A stretch of DNA of 38,594 nt from Bradyrhizobium valentinum (GTDB lineage Bacteria > Pseudomonadota > Alphaproteobacteria > Rhizobiales > Xanthobacteraceae): positions 1 through 38,594 of the forward strand of contig NZ_LLXX01000003.1 of assembly GCF_001440405.1 (NCBI RefSeq), written 5' to 3'. The translations under genes and the position numbers were made by a program. Positions within the stretch are counted from its first letter, which is position 1, and every line of letters begins with the position of its first letter. Of this stretch, positions 26,002-35,135 are shown one piece after another. The notes beneath the pieces were generated by a model. The model saw only the letters and a program-made list of their open reading frames with translations, did no database searches and had not been told where the DNA came from.

Positions 26002-27153
26002 ATGCTCGCCCGTGACCAACGCACCCCGTTTTCGGACTGGTGGTGGACCGTGGATAAGCTGCTGTTGGCGGCGATTTCCGCGCTGATCCTCGGCGGCGTC
26101 ATCCTGTCGCTGGCGGCGAGCCCGCCGGTGGCGACCAGAATCGGGCTCGATCCGTTCCACTTCTTCAGCCGGCACATGCTGTTCCTGCTGCCGTCTTTCC
26201 TGGTGCTGATCGGGGTGTCGTTTCTGTCGCCCAAGCAGATCCGCCGGCTGGCGCTACTGGTGTTCGTAGTGAGCGTTATCTTGATCGTGGCGACGCTGGT
26301 ATTCGGTGCGGAGGTGAAGGGATCGCGGCGCTGGATCACGCTGCTCGGCGTCAACATCCAGGCTTCCGAATCCGCCAAGCCCGCCTTTGTCGTGATGGCG
26401 GCGTGGCTGTTTGCAGAATCGACCAGGCGGCCGGAAATGCCGGCGACCTCGATGGCGATGGTGCTTCTGCTAACGCTGGTGGCGCTATTGGTGATGGAGC
26501 CGGATTTCGGCCAGACCATCCTGATCCTGATCGTGTGGGGCGCGCTGTTCTTCATCGCGGGCATGCGGATGATCTGGGTGGCCGGCCTTGCCGGCGCTGC
26601 GGCTGCCGGATTGTTCAGCGCCTATCTGTTGGTTCCGCACGTCGCGGGCCGCATCAGGCGCTTCATGAATCCGGCATCCGGCGACACCTTCCAGGTCGAT
26701 ATGGCGATGGAAGCGTTCTGGAACGGCGGCTGGTTCGGGCTCGGGCCCGGCGAAGGCATCGCCAAGCGCAGCCTGCCGGACAGCCATACCGACTTCGTGT
26801 TTGCGGTGGCGGCCGAAGAGTTCGGCATCATCCTGTGCCTGGCGCTGGTTGGGCTGTTCGCGTTCGTCGTGCTCCGTACGCTGACGCGTGCCTATGCGAG
26901 CGAAGATATGTTCGCGCGCTTTGCAGCGTCCGGTCTTGCCATTCTGTTCGGCATGCAGGCCGCGATCAACATGGCGGTCAATCTGCAACTGATCCCTGCC
27001 AAGGGCATGACGCTGCCTTTCATCTCCTACGGCGGCTCGTCGATCATCTCGCTGGCTTATGGCGTCGGCATGATGCTGGCGTTGACGCGACAGCGTCCGC
27101 GCACCGAAGTGGAATCGATGAACGCCGCCGGCGTGGCGCGCGGCTACGCCTAG
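26002..27153 (+). CDS. ftsW: Septal peptidoglycan polymerase FtsW (SEDS family)
   Basis: A 383-residue membrane glycosyltransferase with about ten helices that works with FtsI. Family marks are EVKGSRRWI, MEPDFGQT, the long loop block GLGPGEGIAKRSLPDSHTDF with FAVAAEEFG, and IPAKGMTLPFISYGGSS. The catalytic Asp of the SEDS group is expected in the SHTDF region. The ATG at 26002 is preferred to TTG at 25990. It is separated from murD here by the inserted DUF5107-like gene and repeats. Confidence 0.96.
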   Translation: MLARDQRTPFSDWWWTVDKLLLAAISALILGGVILSLAASPPVATRIGLDPFHFFSRHMLFLLPSFLVLIGVSFLSPKQIRRLALLVFVVSVILIVATLVFGAEVKGSRRWITLLGVNIQASESAKPAFVVMAAWLFAESTRRPEMPATSMAMVLLLTLVALLVMEPDFGQTILILIVWGALFFIAGMRMIWVAGLAGAAAAGLFSAYLLVPHVAGRIRRFMNPASGDTFQVDMAMEAFWNGGWFGLGPGEGIAKRSLPDSHTDFVFAVAAEEFGIILCLALVGLFAFVVLRTLTRAYASEDMFARFAASGLAILFGMQAAINMAVNLQLIPAKGMTLPFISYGGSSIISLAYGVGMMLALTRQRPRTEVESMNAAGVARGYA

Positions 27154-27271
27154 AGCACGCTCTGTACAGGTTGCATCAATTCTTAAGTAAAACTCTGTAA
27201 AAGTCCGATCCTGTTCCTAAACGATTTTGTCGCATGCTGCGATTTCAGCGTGCAGGAGAGGGTTTGGTAAA

Positions 27272-29716
27272 ATGGGGACGCATCACGACAACGGCGAATA
27301 TCGAACGGGGGACGCCAATCGCAGGCTCGTTCGGTTCTTCAGCATCTGTCTGAGCACACTCCTGTTCGTCTATTCGATTATGGCGGTTCGGCTGTTCCTG
27401 GACCGGGAATCATTCGACGCGGTCGATTTGTTGCTGCTCTCGGCTCGCCTCCTGCTGGGCGGGGTGGCGCTCCTGGTTGTCGTCGATCCGCCCTGGCTCG
27501 CGCGCCGGCTGGATCGTCAAATCGATCTGATGGGCAGCCTCTTTGAGCAGGCATTCGCAAATTCCAGCACGAAGGAAAAGATCAGATTGATCGTGCTGGT
27601 GACGATGGTCAGCCTGCTCCTCGAGCTGGTCATGATCCGCTGGCTGGCATCGGTATTCCCGGTGTTTTCGTTCTTCAAGAATTTCACCCTGCTGGCCTGC
27701 TTCCTCGGCCTGGGCGCGGGATACGCGGTCGCGGACAAGCAGCCCTGCGCGCCAGCGCTGGTGTTACCGATGCTTGCATTGTTTGTCGGCGTCGTCACGC
27801 TGCTGCGCTACGACGTCAGCGCGGCCAATGGTTTCTTTGCAGCCCTGCCGATGCACGAGCAAACCGCTGTCGGTGGCACAACGGACGGCCCAAACTGGTT
27901 GGTTCTGCTCAAGTCAGGCGCGCCGGTCTATGTGCTGCTCGCGATGAGCTTTGTGCTTTGTGCGTGCATTTGTTATCCGGTCGGCCAGCTTTGCGGCAAG
28001 TTGCTGCAAAGCACCGATGCATTGAAAGCCTACAGCCTGAATCTGATTGGCAGCATTCTCGGTGTCGTGGCGTTGTGCGTGATGAGCCTGTTCTGGCTGC
28101 CCCCGGCAGTCTGGTTCACCGTAACAGGCGGCGTCCTTCTGGTATTCGTGTTGTCACGCGATACCCGCCTGCCGGTCGGGGTGGCCAGCTTTTGCCTGCT
28201 GCTCGCAGTCCTGTCCTGGCCGGTCCAGCAGGAAATCCAGCGGATCTATTCTCCGTATCAATTGCTGGAGCGCATGGCCAAATCGGACGGGCTGATGAAC
28301 CTCCTGTCCGGAGGCGCCTACTATCAGAAGGTGTTCAACCTGGCGGAGAGCAATCGCGGGCATGAAACCGAGGAAGACCGTTACGTTCGCGCGTATTACG
28401 AATTTCCGTTCAACTTCAAGAACAGGCCGCAGCGCGTCGCGATTGTCGGCGCCGGCAGCGGTAACGACGTGGCGGCGGCGCTCCGCATGGGCGCCTCACA
28501 CGTCGATGCGATCGAAATTGACCCGGCCATTGCCCATCTCGGCAAGCACTACCACCCCGAGCATCCCTATGACGATCCGCGCGTCACGCTGCGCATCAAC
28601 GATGCGCGCAACTTCTTCCGCACGGCGGACCAGCAATACGATCTGATCATATATGGCGTGCTGGATTCCCACACGGCGCTAAGCCATGCCTCCAACCTGC
28701 GCGTCGATTCCTACGTCTACACGCGCGAGGGAATTGCAGAAGCCTTCAAGCTGCTCAAGCCGGACGGCGTCATGTCCGTTGCGTTCGCGCTGCCGAACGA
28801 ATCGCTCGGGTTCAAGCTGTCGCATATCCTCCAGGGATTGCCGGGCGCCGGCAAGCCGCTGGCGGTTCGCGTGCGTTACGACTCGAGCACGACTACGGCC
28901 TTCATTGCGCAGAAGGGCCGGGACGTCGCCATGCCCGATATAAATGCGTTCGCCGCGATCGGATTCACCGACGTCTCGAAGCATTTCGCGCAGCCCTATC
29001 CGGAGGCGAGCATCCCGACCGATGACTGGCCGTTCTTCTACATGATCGAGCGCACCTATCCGGTCAGCTACATGATTGCGCTCGGCATGGTGCTGCTTCT
29101 GAGCTACATGTTCGTGCGCAAGACCATCGGCCTGACCGGCCCGATCGAACGCGGCTATCTGCCGTTCTTCTTTCTCGGTGCCGGCTTCATGCTGGTGGAG
29201 ACCAAGGCTATCACCGAATTGGGACTGCATCTCGGCGGCACCTGGTTTGTCATTGCCGCGACCATCATTCTGGTTTTGGTGATGGCGTTCCTGGCCAATC
29301 TGATAGTGCAGGGGAGGGTCGTTCAGCAGACCGGCCTTGCCTATCTCGGGCTCCTGGTCAGCCTGCTCGTTGGATACTTCTATGCCCGCAACCACGGACT
29401 GGTTACCCTGGGTTCGCCTCAGGTGAGCCTGGCGGTGAGTTGTGTACTGCTCACGCTTCCGTTGTTCTTTTCGGGCATTGTCTTTTCGACCCTGATCGGC
29501 AGGGCCGATGTCAACATCTCCACCGCGCTTGCCTACAATCTGATGGGAGCTCTGTTTGGCGGGTTGATGGAATACAATTCGATGTATTTCGGATTCTCGT
29601 TCCTGTACCTGCTGGCGATGGGTTTCTATTTCCTGGCATGGATGTTTTCCTGGGATCCGGCAGCGGTATGGACGCGGCGGCGGCTGGGCATTCTTACGCA
29701 GGATTCAGCGCCTTAA
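27272..29716 (+). CDS. Multi-pass membrane protein with spermidine-synthase-like (SAM-binding) domain, inserted between ftsW and murG
   Basis: 814 residues. About eight N-terminal helices (25-335) are followed by a Rossmann methyltransferase-type domain (about 385-565) and then about seven more helices (595-800). The nucleotide loop reads GAGSGND (393-399) and the acidic strand end IEID (Glu415, Asp417). The aminopropyltransferase motif with a catalytic Asp-x-x-Asp-Pro is not seen; the site reads YDLIIYGVLDSH (Asp457 onward). Polyamine synthesis is therefore unlikely and the reaction is unknown. ATG at 27272 with GGAGAGGG about 9 bases upstream. Not a usual dcw gene. Confidence 0.82.
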   Translation: MGTHHDNGEYRTGDANRRLVRFFSICLSTLLFVYSIMAVRLFLDRESFDAVDLLLLSARLLLGGVALLVVVDPPWLARRLDRQIDLMGSLFEQAFANSSTKEKIRLIVLVTMVSLLLELVMIRWLASVFPVFSFFKNFTLLACFLGLGAGYAVADKQPCAPALVLPMLALFVGVVTLLRYDVSAANGFFAALPMHEQTAVGGTTDGPNWLVLLKSGAPVYVLLAMSFVLCACICYPVGQLCGKLLQSTDALKAYSLNLIGSILGVVALCVMSLFWLPPAVWFTVTGGVLLVFVLSRDTRLPVGVASFCLLLAVLSWPVQQEIQRIYSPYQLLERMAKSDGLMNLLSGGAYYQKVFNLAESNRGHETEEDRYVRAYYEFPFNFKNRPQRVAIVGAGSGNDVAAALRMGASHVDAIEIDPAIAHLGKHYHPEHPYDDPRVTLRINDARNFFRTADQQYDLIIYGVLDSHTALSHASNLRVDSYVYTREGIAEAFKLLKPDGVMSVAFALPNESLGFKLSHILQGLPGAGKPLAVRVRYDSSTTTAFIAQKGRDVAMPDINAFAAIGFTDVSKHFAQPYPEASIPTDDWPFFYMIERTYPVSYMIALGMVLLLSYMFVRKTIGLTGPIERGYLPFFFLGAGFMLVETKAITELGLHLGGTWFVIAATIILVLVMAFLANLIVQGRVVQQTGLAYLGLLVSLLVGYFYARNHGLVTLGSPQVSLAVSCVLLTLPLFFSGIVFSTLIGRADVNISTALAYNLMGALFGGLMEYNSMYFGFSFLYLLAMGFYFLAWMFSWDPAAVWTRRRLGILTQDSAP

Positions 29717-29748
29717 GAACGTTAAGGACACCGGAATATCCGTCACGG

Positions 29749-29772
29749 CGCCCCGATCGAGAGGTCGGGGCG
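29749..29772 (+). terminator. Terminator-like hairpin after the SpeE-like gene
   Basis: Perfect 8-bp stem CGCCCCGA/TCGGGGCG with an 8-base loop, 33 bp after the stop and 56 bp before murG. Only a weak T-rich tail (GTTT) follows, so termination would be partial. A smaller CCTTAA/TTAAGG repeat overlaps the stop codon itself (29711-29727). Confidence 0.4.
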
Positions 29773-29827
29773 TTCGACGTTTGGAACGCCTTGATGACGA
29801 ATACCGTGCCGTCGGCTATTTGGAGCC

Positions 29828-30928
29828 ATGGATAACGCTCCTTTGATTCTGCTGGCCGCGGGCGGCACCGGCGGCCATTTGTTCCCGGCAGAGGCGCTCG
29901 GTGTCGAGCTGATCAAGCGCGGCCTGCGTGTGCGTCTCGCGACCGATGCCCGCGCGTTGCGCTATAGCGGCCTGTTCACTCCTGACAATATCGACGTGGT
30001 GCCAAGCGAGACGATGCGCGGGCGCAATCCTGTAGCGCTGGCGCGCACCGGCTTCATGCTCGGCTATGGCATGCTGGTCGCGGTCAATCTGGTGCGGCGG
30101 CTGAAGCCTGCGGCCGTGGTCGGCTTCGGCGGCTATCCGACGCTGCCGCCGTTGATCGCAGCAAGGCTGCTCGGCGTGCCCGGCGTCATTCACGATGCCA
30201 ATGCGGTGCTCGGCCGCGCCAACCGTTTTCTCTCCGGCCGCGTCAATGCGATCGCTACCTCGCTGCCTGGCGTGCTCGATCGCGATCCTGATCTTGCGGG
30301 AAAAGCCACGACGGTCGGCACGCCGATGCGGCCCGCAATCCTTGCTGCGGCCGCGATCCCGTTTGCGTCGCCCGAACCGAATGGGCCGCTGCGCCTGCTG
30401 GTGGTCGGTGGCAGCCAGGGCGCGCGGGTGATGAGCGACATCGTGCCATCAGCCGTCGAACGGCTGGAGCCAGTGCTGTGGAGCCGCCTGGTCCTGACGC
30501 AGCAGGTGCGCGAGGAGGACATGGCGCGGGTGCGGGCGGTCTATGACCGGCTCAAGATCAAGGCCGAACTGGCGCCGTTCTTCAGCGACCTGCCGGCGCG
30601 CCTTGCGTCCAGCCACCTGGTAGTCTCGCGATCCGGCGCCGGCACGGTGGCCGAGCTCGCCGCGATCGGACGGCCTTCGATCCTGGTGCCGCTGCCCGGC
30701 GCGATCGACCAGGACCAGTTCGCCAATGCCGGCGTATTGGCGCAGGTGAACGGTGCGTTGCGGATTCCGCAAGGAGAGTTCACGCCCGACCGGCTGGCGG
30801 CGGAAATCTCCGCTTTTGCCGCCGAGCCTGCGCGGCTGACCGCGATGGCGGAGGCCGTTCGTCAGGTCGGCCGGCTCGATGCCGCCGAGCGGCTGGCCGA
30901 TCTGGTGCTGAAAACGGCCGGAATCTAG
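29828..30928 (+). CDS. murG: UDP-GlcNAc:lipid I GlcNAc transferase
   Basis: A 366-residue peripheral membrane glycosyltransferase that makes lipid II. Two Rossmann halves: N-terminal LLAAGGTGGHLFPA and VGFGGYPTLPP, C-terminal VVGGSQGARVMSD and SRSGAGTVAELAAIGRPSI (the UDP-GlcNAc site), then PGAIDQDQFANA. ATG at 29828 with GGAG just upstream. A palindromic element separates it from murC. Confidence 0.97.
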   Translation: MDNAPLILLAAGGTGGHLFPAEALGVELIKRGLRVRLATDARALRYSGLFTPDNIDVVPSETMRGRNPVALARTGFMLGYGMLVAVNLVRRLKPAAVVGFGGYPTLPPLIAARLLGVPGVIHDANAVLGRANRFLSGRVNAIATSLPGVLDRDPDLAGKATTVGTPMRPAILAAAAIPFASPEPNGPLRLLVVGGSQGARVMSDIVPSAVERLEPVLWSRLVLTQQVREEDMARVRAVYDRLKIKAELAPFFSDLPARLASSHLVVSRSGAGTVAELAAIGRPSILVPLPGAIDQDQFANAGVLAQVNGALRIPQGEFTPDRLAAEISAFAAEPARLTAMAEAVRQVGRLDAAERLADLVLKTAGI

Positions 30929-30953
30929 GCGGTTGCGCGCAAAATTGCCCCTT

Positions 30954-31070
30954 GTCATGCCCCGCGAAAGCGGGGCATCCAGTACTCCGCGGTGCCTGAT
31001 TTGAGCCTCGGCTTCGCGGAACACTGGATCGCCCCGCCCTTGTGCGCAATCGCGCAAGGCGGGCGATGAC
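30954..31070. repeat. Palindromic intergenic repeat, family D
   Basis: 117 bp between murG and murC. Ends are GTCAT and ATGAC. It holds the hairpin GCCCCGCGAAAGCGGGGC, then paired TCCAGT/ACTGGA and CCGCG/CGCGG arms around a loop, then a CGCCTTGCGC-type hairpin. Single copy in the window, but clearly the same style as the other elements. It ends 16 bp before the murC start. Confidence 0.75.
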
Positions 31071-31086
31071 GTCCAAGGAAACATTC

Positions 31087-32490
31087 ATGAGACTGCCGCG
31101 CGAAATCGGACCCATTCACTTCGTCGGGATCGGCGGCATCGGCATGAGCGGCATCGCCGAAGTTCTCTGCAATCTCGGTTACACCGTGCAGGGCTCGGAT
31201 GCCTCCGAAAGCGGCAATGTCGCGCGGCTGCGGGAGAAGGGCATCACCGTCTCGATCGGCCACAAGGCCGAGAATGTCGATGGCGCCGACGTGGTCGTGG
31301 TCTCGACCGCGATCAAGCGCGACAATCCGGAACTGATGGCGGCCCGTGCCCAGCGAATTCCGGTGGTGCGCCGCGCCGAGATGTTGGCTGAGCTGATGCG
31401 GCTGAAGAGCTGCGTCGCGATTGCCGGTACGCATGGCAAGACGACGACGACCTCGATGGTGGCCGCACTACTGGACGGCGGCAATCTCGATCCGACCGTG
31501 ATCAATGGCGGCATCATCAACGCCTACGGCACCAACGCGCGGCTGGGGGCCGGCGAGTGGATGGTGGTGGAAGCCGACGAGAGCGACGGCACGTTTTTGA
31601 AACTGCCGACCGATGTCGCGATCGTTACCAATGTCGATCCCGAGCATCTCGACCACTTCAAGACCTTTGAGGCGATCCAGGACGCGTTCCGCAACTTCGT
31701 CGAGAACGTGCCGTTCTACGGTTTTGCCGTGATGTGCATCGACCATCCCGTGGTGCAAAGCATCGTCGGCAGGATCGAGGATCGCCGCATCATCACCTAT
31801 GGCGAGAACCCGCAGGCCGATGCACGATTGATGGACCTGACGCCGATCGCCGGCGGATCGAAATTCAAGATCGCGATCCGCAATCGCAAGACTGACGCAA
31901 CCCACGAGATATCAGACATCACGTTGCCGATGCCTGGGCGGCACAATGCCTCGAACGCAACGGCCGCGATTGCGGTCGCGCATGAGCTTGGCATTTCTGA
32001 CGAGGCGATCCGCCAGGCCATCGCCGGCTTCGGCGGTGTCAAACGGCGCTTCACCCGCACCGGCGAGTGGAACGGCGTCACTGTTATCGACGACTATGGC
32101 CATCACCCCGTCGAGATCGCGGCGGTATTGAAGGCCGCGCGCGACTCCTATAGCGGCAAGATCATCGCGGTGGTGCAGCCGCATCGCTTCACCCGGCTGC
32201 AGTCGTTGTTCGAGGAATTCTGTACCTGTTTCAATGACGCCGACGCGGTTGTTGTCGCCGAGGTTTATCCGGCCGGCGAGGCGCCGATCGCAGGGATAGA
32301 CCGCGACAATTTCGTACTCGGCCTGCGCGCCCATGGCCATCGCGAGGTGATCCCGCTGCCGAGTTCGGCGGAACTGGCAAAAGTCGTTCGCGGAATTGCG
32401 CATCCAGGCGACCTCGTCGTGTGTCTTGGTGCCGGCAACATCACGCAATGGGCCTACGCATTGCCCGGCGAATTGAAGGCGTTGGGGTGA
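31087..32490 (+). CDS. murC: UDP-MurNAc:L-alanine ligase
   Basis: A 467-residue cytoplasmic ligase for the first stem-peptide residue. The N-terminus [16 protein letters not shown] is diagnostic, followed by [12 protein letters not shown] (Lys118), [22 protein letters not shown] and [15 protein letters not shown] at 31087 with AAGGA 7 bases upstream; an in-frame ATG at 31066 lies in the repeat end and is less likely. Confidence 0.97.
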   Translation: MRLPREIGPIHFVGIGGIGMSGIAEVLCNLGYTVQGSDASESGNVARLREKGITVSIGHKAENVDGADVVVVSTAIKRDNPELMAARAQRIPVVRRAEMLAELMRLKSCVAIAGTHGKTTTTSMVAALLDGGNLDPTVINGGIINAYGTNARLGAGEWMVVEADESDGTFLKLPTDVAIVTNVDPEHLDHFKTFEAIQDAFRNFVENVPFYGFAVMCIDHPVVQSIVGRIEDRRIITYGENPQADARLMDLTPIAGGSKFKIAIRNRKTDATHEISDITLPMPGRHNASNATAAIAVAHELGISDEAIRQAIAGFGGVKRRFTRTGEWNGVTVIDDYGHHPVEIAAVLKAARDSYSGKIIAVVQPHRFTRLQSLFEEFCTCFNDADAVVVAEVYPAGEAPIAGIDRDNFVLGLRAHGHREVIPLPSSAELAKVVRGIAHPGDLVVCLGAGNITQWAYALPGELKALG

Positions 32491-32800
32491 TGATTACTAT
32501 CGTCGTAGACGTCGATCGGGAGCGTAACCACGAATGCCGGCGTATGCCGCCACCCCTCTCCCTAACCCTCCCCCGCAAGGGGGGAGGGAACCGGCCCGCT
32601 GGTGCGTCCCTCACTTGCTCGATTACTCTGCGAACTCGCAAGCACTCTGGTGAGGCCATCAGACAACGTGAGGTGAGCGCGCTGGTCAGGCTCCCTCCCC
32701 CCTTGCGGGGGAGGGTTGGGGAGAGGGGTAAGCCCCGGGCGACAGCATCAAACGCAATGCGATGCGCTCTCAAATCACGTCGTGAGACGATTGGCGCGAC
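32491..32800. other. 310-bp murC-murB gap, mostly a repeat element
   Basis: Apart from the family C element at 32552-32729 the gap holds about 60 bp after murC and 70 bp before murB. No promoter or frame of its own is seen there. Confidence 0.6.
32552..32729. repeat. 178-bp MITE-like palindromic element, family C copy 2
   Basis: Inverted ends of about 37-38 bp starting ACCCCTCTCC and ending GGAGAGGGGT; by eye the arms differ by one substitution and one 1-base length change in a G run. The 100-bp centre is unrelated to the ends and has no reading frame of note. Related in its CCCCGC-rich arms to the 13866-13995 element. Lies between murC and murB. Confidence 0.8.
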
Positions 32801-33721
32801 ATGACCTTCCCCGACATCACCTCAGACCTGAAAGCCGCGATGCCGGAGCTGCGCGGGCGGCTGCTGGCGAACCAGTCGCTGGCGGAGCTGACATGGTTTC
32901 GCGTCGGCGGCCCGGCGCAGGTGCTTTTCACGCCGGCGGATGAAGATGATCTCGCCTATTTCCTTGGAGCTCTGCCGAAGGAGTTGCCGGTCTATGTCGT
33001 CGGCGTCGGCTCCAATCTGATCGTGCGCGATGGCGGCATGGCGGGTGTGGTGATCCGCCTGGCGCCGCGGGCATTCGGCGAGATCTCCGCTTCAGGCAAT
33101 ATCGTCACCGCCGGCACGGCGGCGCTCGACAAGCGCGTCGCCGAGACCGCGGCCGCCGCAAACATCGGCGGCATGGAATTCCTCTTCGGCATTCCCGGCA
33201 CCATCGGCGGCGCGCTGCGGATGAATGCCGGCGCCAATGGTCGCGAGACCAAGGACGTGCTGGTCGAGGCCACAGGCATCGGCCGCGACGGGACGAAGCA
33301 CGTCTTTGCCAACGCCGACATGAAGTTCGTCTACCGCAACAGCGGCGTCGATCCGTCGGTCATCTTCACCTCGGCGCGCTTTCAAGGCGCCATCACGGAT
33401 TCTGAAACCATCCGCGCGCGGATGAACGAGGTTCAGACCCATCGCGAGACCGCGCAGCCGATCCGCGAAAAGACCGGCGGTTCGACCTTCAAGAATCCGC
33501 CCGGCAACAGCGCCTGGAAATTGATCGACGCCGCCGGCTGCCGCGGGCTTCGCGTGGGCGGGGCGCAGGTGTCGGAAATGCACTGCAATTTCCTCATCAA
33601 CACCGGCAACGCTACCGGCCATGATATTGAAACGCTGGGCGAAACCGTGCGGGAGCGGGTTAAAGCGAATTCTGGAATCGAGCTACACTGGGAAATCAAG
33701 CGGATCGGAATTCCGAGATGA
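32801..33721 (+). CDS. murB: UDP-N-acetylenolpyruvoylglucosamine reductase
   Basis: A 306-residue FAD enzyme that makes UDP-MurNAc with NADPH. FAD-binding blocks are [27 protein letters not shown] and [15 protein letters not shown]. The proton-donor serine is in [10 protein letters not shown] (Ser228), and the end [10 protein letters not shown] carries the conserved Glu. It is the shorter MurB type. The TGA at 33719-33721 is 2 bp from a family A repeat. Confidence 0.96.
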   Translation: MTFPDITSDLKAAMPELRGRLLANQSLAELTWFRVGGPAQVLFTPADEDDLAYFLGALPKELPVYVVGVGSNLIVRDGGMAGVVIRLAPRAFGEISASGNIVTAGTAALDKRVAETAAAANIGGMEFLFGIPGTIGGALRMNAGANGRETKDVLVEATGIGRDGTKHVFANADMKFVYRNSGVDPSVIFTSARFQGAITDSETIRARMNEVQTHRETAQPIREKTGGSTFKNPPGNSAWKLIDAAGCRGLRVGGAQVSEMHCNFLINTGNATGHDIETLGETVRERVKANSGIELHWEIKRIGIPR

Positions 33722-33723
33722 CT

Positions 33724-33801
33724 GTCATTCCGGGGCGTGCGAAGCGCGAACCCGGAATCTCGAGATTCCGGGTCTGGTCCTTCGGACCATCCCGGAATGA
33801 C
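33724..33801. repeat. Palindromic intergenic repeat, family A copy 3
   Basis: 78 bp with ends GTCATTCCGGG and CCCGGAATGAC, nearly the same as the 10170-10249 copy apart from the short loop after the left end. It fills the gap between the murB stop and the ddl start. Confidence 0.9.
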
Positions 33802-33832
33802 GAAGCAGCGAAGTAGCGAGGCAGCAAGGCTG

Positions 33833-34825
33833 ATGCAGACGACCATTCTCTTCGGCGGTACCAACAAGGAGCGCCTCGTCTCGGTTGCGAGCGCGCAGGC
33901 GCTGCATCGGGCCTTGCCGGAAGCCGATCTCTGGTTCTGGTCGGTGGCGGACACCGTGCACGAGGTCAGCTCGAAGACCCTGCTCGAGCATGCGCGCCCC
34001 TTCGAAGACGAATTCAAGCCGGGCAACCGCGGCGTTGCTCTCGAGGCGGCGCTCGACAAGGCGAAGTCCGAGGATCGCGTGCTGGTGCTGGGCCTGCACG
34101 GGGGCCGCGCCGAGAATGGCGAACTGCAGGCGATGTGCGAAATGCGCGGGATTCCCTTCACCGGGTCCGGCTCCGCGTCGTCGAATCTCGCCTTTGACAA
34201 AGTTGCGGCCAAGCGTTTCGCGGCGATCGCGGGCGTCGCGGCGCCGGCCGGCATTGCCCTGGAAAATCTGGACGCGGCCTTTGCCGAACACGGCAAGCTG
34301 ATCGCAAAGCCGGCGCGCGACGGTTCGAGCTACGGCCTGATCTTCGTCAACGCCAAGCAGGATCTCGTCGCCGTGCGCAACGCCGCCCGGACCGAGGAAT
34401 ATCTGATCGAGCCGTTCGTCTCGGGGGTGGAGGCGACATGCGGGGTGCTGGAACGCTCCGACGGTTCGGTGTTTTCGCTGCCGCCGATCGAGATCGTGCC
34501 GGGGGAGGGCACCTTCGACTACACGGCAAAGTATCTGCTCAAATCGACCCAGGAGATCTGTCCGGGACGCTTCGCGCCCGAAGTCAGCGCCGCGATCATG
34601 GATCAGGCGCTGCGGGCCCACCGGGCGTTGTCGTGCAGCGGCTATTCCCGGACCGATTTCATCATCTCGGCGAAGGGGCCGATTTTCCTGGAAACCAATA
34701 CGCTGCCGGGCCTGACCGCAGCCTCGCTCTACCCAAAGGCACTAAAGGCCCAGGGGATCGAATTTCCGGATTTTCTGCGTGATCAGATCACGCTGGCCGA
34801 ACGGCGCAGCCGGGAACGGGCGTGA
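33833..34825 (+). CDS. ddl: D-alanine-D-alanine ligase, divergent
   Basis: 330 residues with an ATP-grasp fold making D-Ala-D-Ala for MurF. The common motifs are altered but key positions seem kept: GGTNKERLVS replaces the usual GGxSxEREVS, LHGGRAENG replaces HGxxGEDG, and KPARDGSSYG, FDYTAKYL, SRTDF and FLETNTLPGLTAASLYP are present. The ATG at 33833 starts right at the family N-terminus (QTTILFGGT); the frame runs back through the repeat but is not coding-like there. Dcw position supports the call. Confidence 0.88.
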   Translation: MQTTILFGGTNKERLVSVASAQALHRALPEADLWFWSVADTVHEVSSKTLLEHARPFEDEFKPGNRGVALEAALDKAKSEDRVLVLGLHGGRAENGELQAMCEMRGIPFTGSGSASSNLAFDKVAAKRFAAIAGVAAPAGIALENLDAAFAEHGKLIAKPARDGSSYGLIFVNAKQDLVAVRNAARTEEYLIEPFVSGVEATCGVLERSDGSVFSLPPIEIVPGEGTFDYTAKYLLKSTQEICPGRFAPEVSAAIMDQALRAHRALSCSGYSRTDFIISAKGPIFLETNTLPGLTAASLYPKALKAQGIEFPDFLRDQITLAERRSRERA

Positions 34826-35135
34826 CCGGCCGGACGGCCCGTTAACAGGCCGTTAACCGGGAACTAACCTCGACATCAGAATTGTTGCTAAAATCCTAAG
34901 AATTGTCCGGCAAACCACTCAAAAGACGGGCCAAAGCGCGGCGCGAGCCCCCCGTTTTTACACTTTGTTTACCAGGAAGAACGAAGGTTAACGCTGGCGG
35001 CGCATGTGGCGCTTGGCTGCCGGGGTGCGCTGTTCCGACTTCAGGTCAGCACTTAGGTCCGGCACCGCCGAGACGTCATCTGAGCCAGAACTCGCAAAAA
35101 TGCTTGCGGGAACAACACTTGGACAGGCTCGTGCA
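34826..35135 (+). other. 310-bp ftsQ leader and promoter region
   Basis: Holds the CtrA-type promoter (34842-34894) and then an untranslated leader of about 235 bases. A GAATTGT sequence is repeated (34879 and 34900). AT-rich stretches (TTTTTACACTTTGTTTACC) lie near 34955-34973, but no second promoter is clear. Confidence 0.5.
34842..34894 (+). promoter_or_regulatory. CtrA box and promoter of ftsQA
   Basis: A perfect CtrA site, TTAA-N7-TTAACC (34842-34858), overlaps a third half-site at the same 11-bp step (TTAA-N7-CTAACC, 34853-34869). A -10 TAAAAT (34889-34894) follows 19 bases after the last half-site, placing CtrA over the -35 as in activated promoters. In Caulobacter CtrA controls ftsQA, so a conserved cell-cycle promoter is the natural reading. 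Confidence 0.75.

Noticed and set aside
29711..29727. CtrA box at CCTTAA-GAACG-TTAAGG
   Set aside because: The half-sites are 5 rather than 7 bases apart and the repeat overlaps a stop codon; spacing does not fit CtrA.
10154..33801. CRISPR array
   Set aside because: Repeat copies are palindromic, far apart and of different families, with no regular spacers or cas genes.
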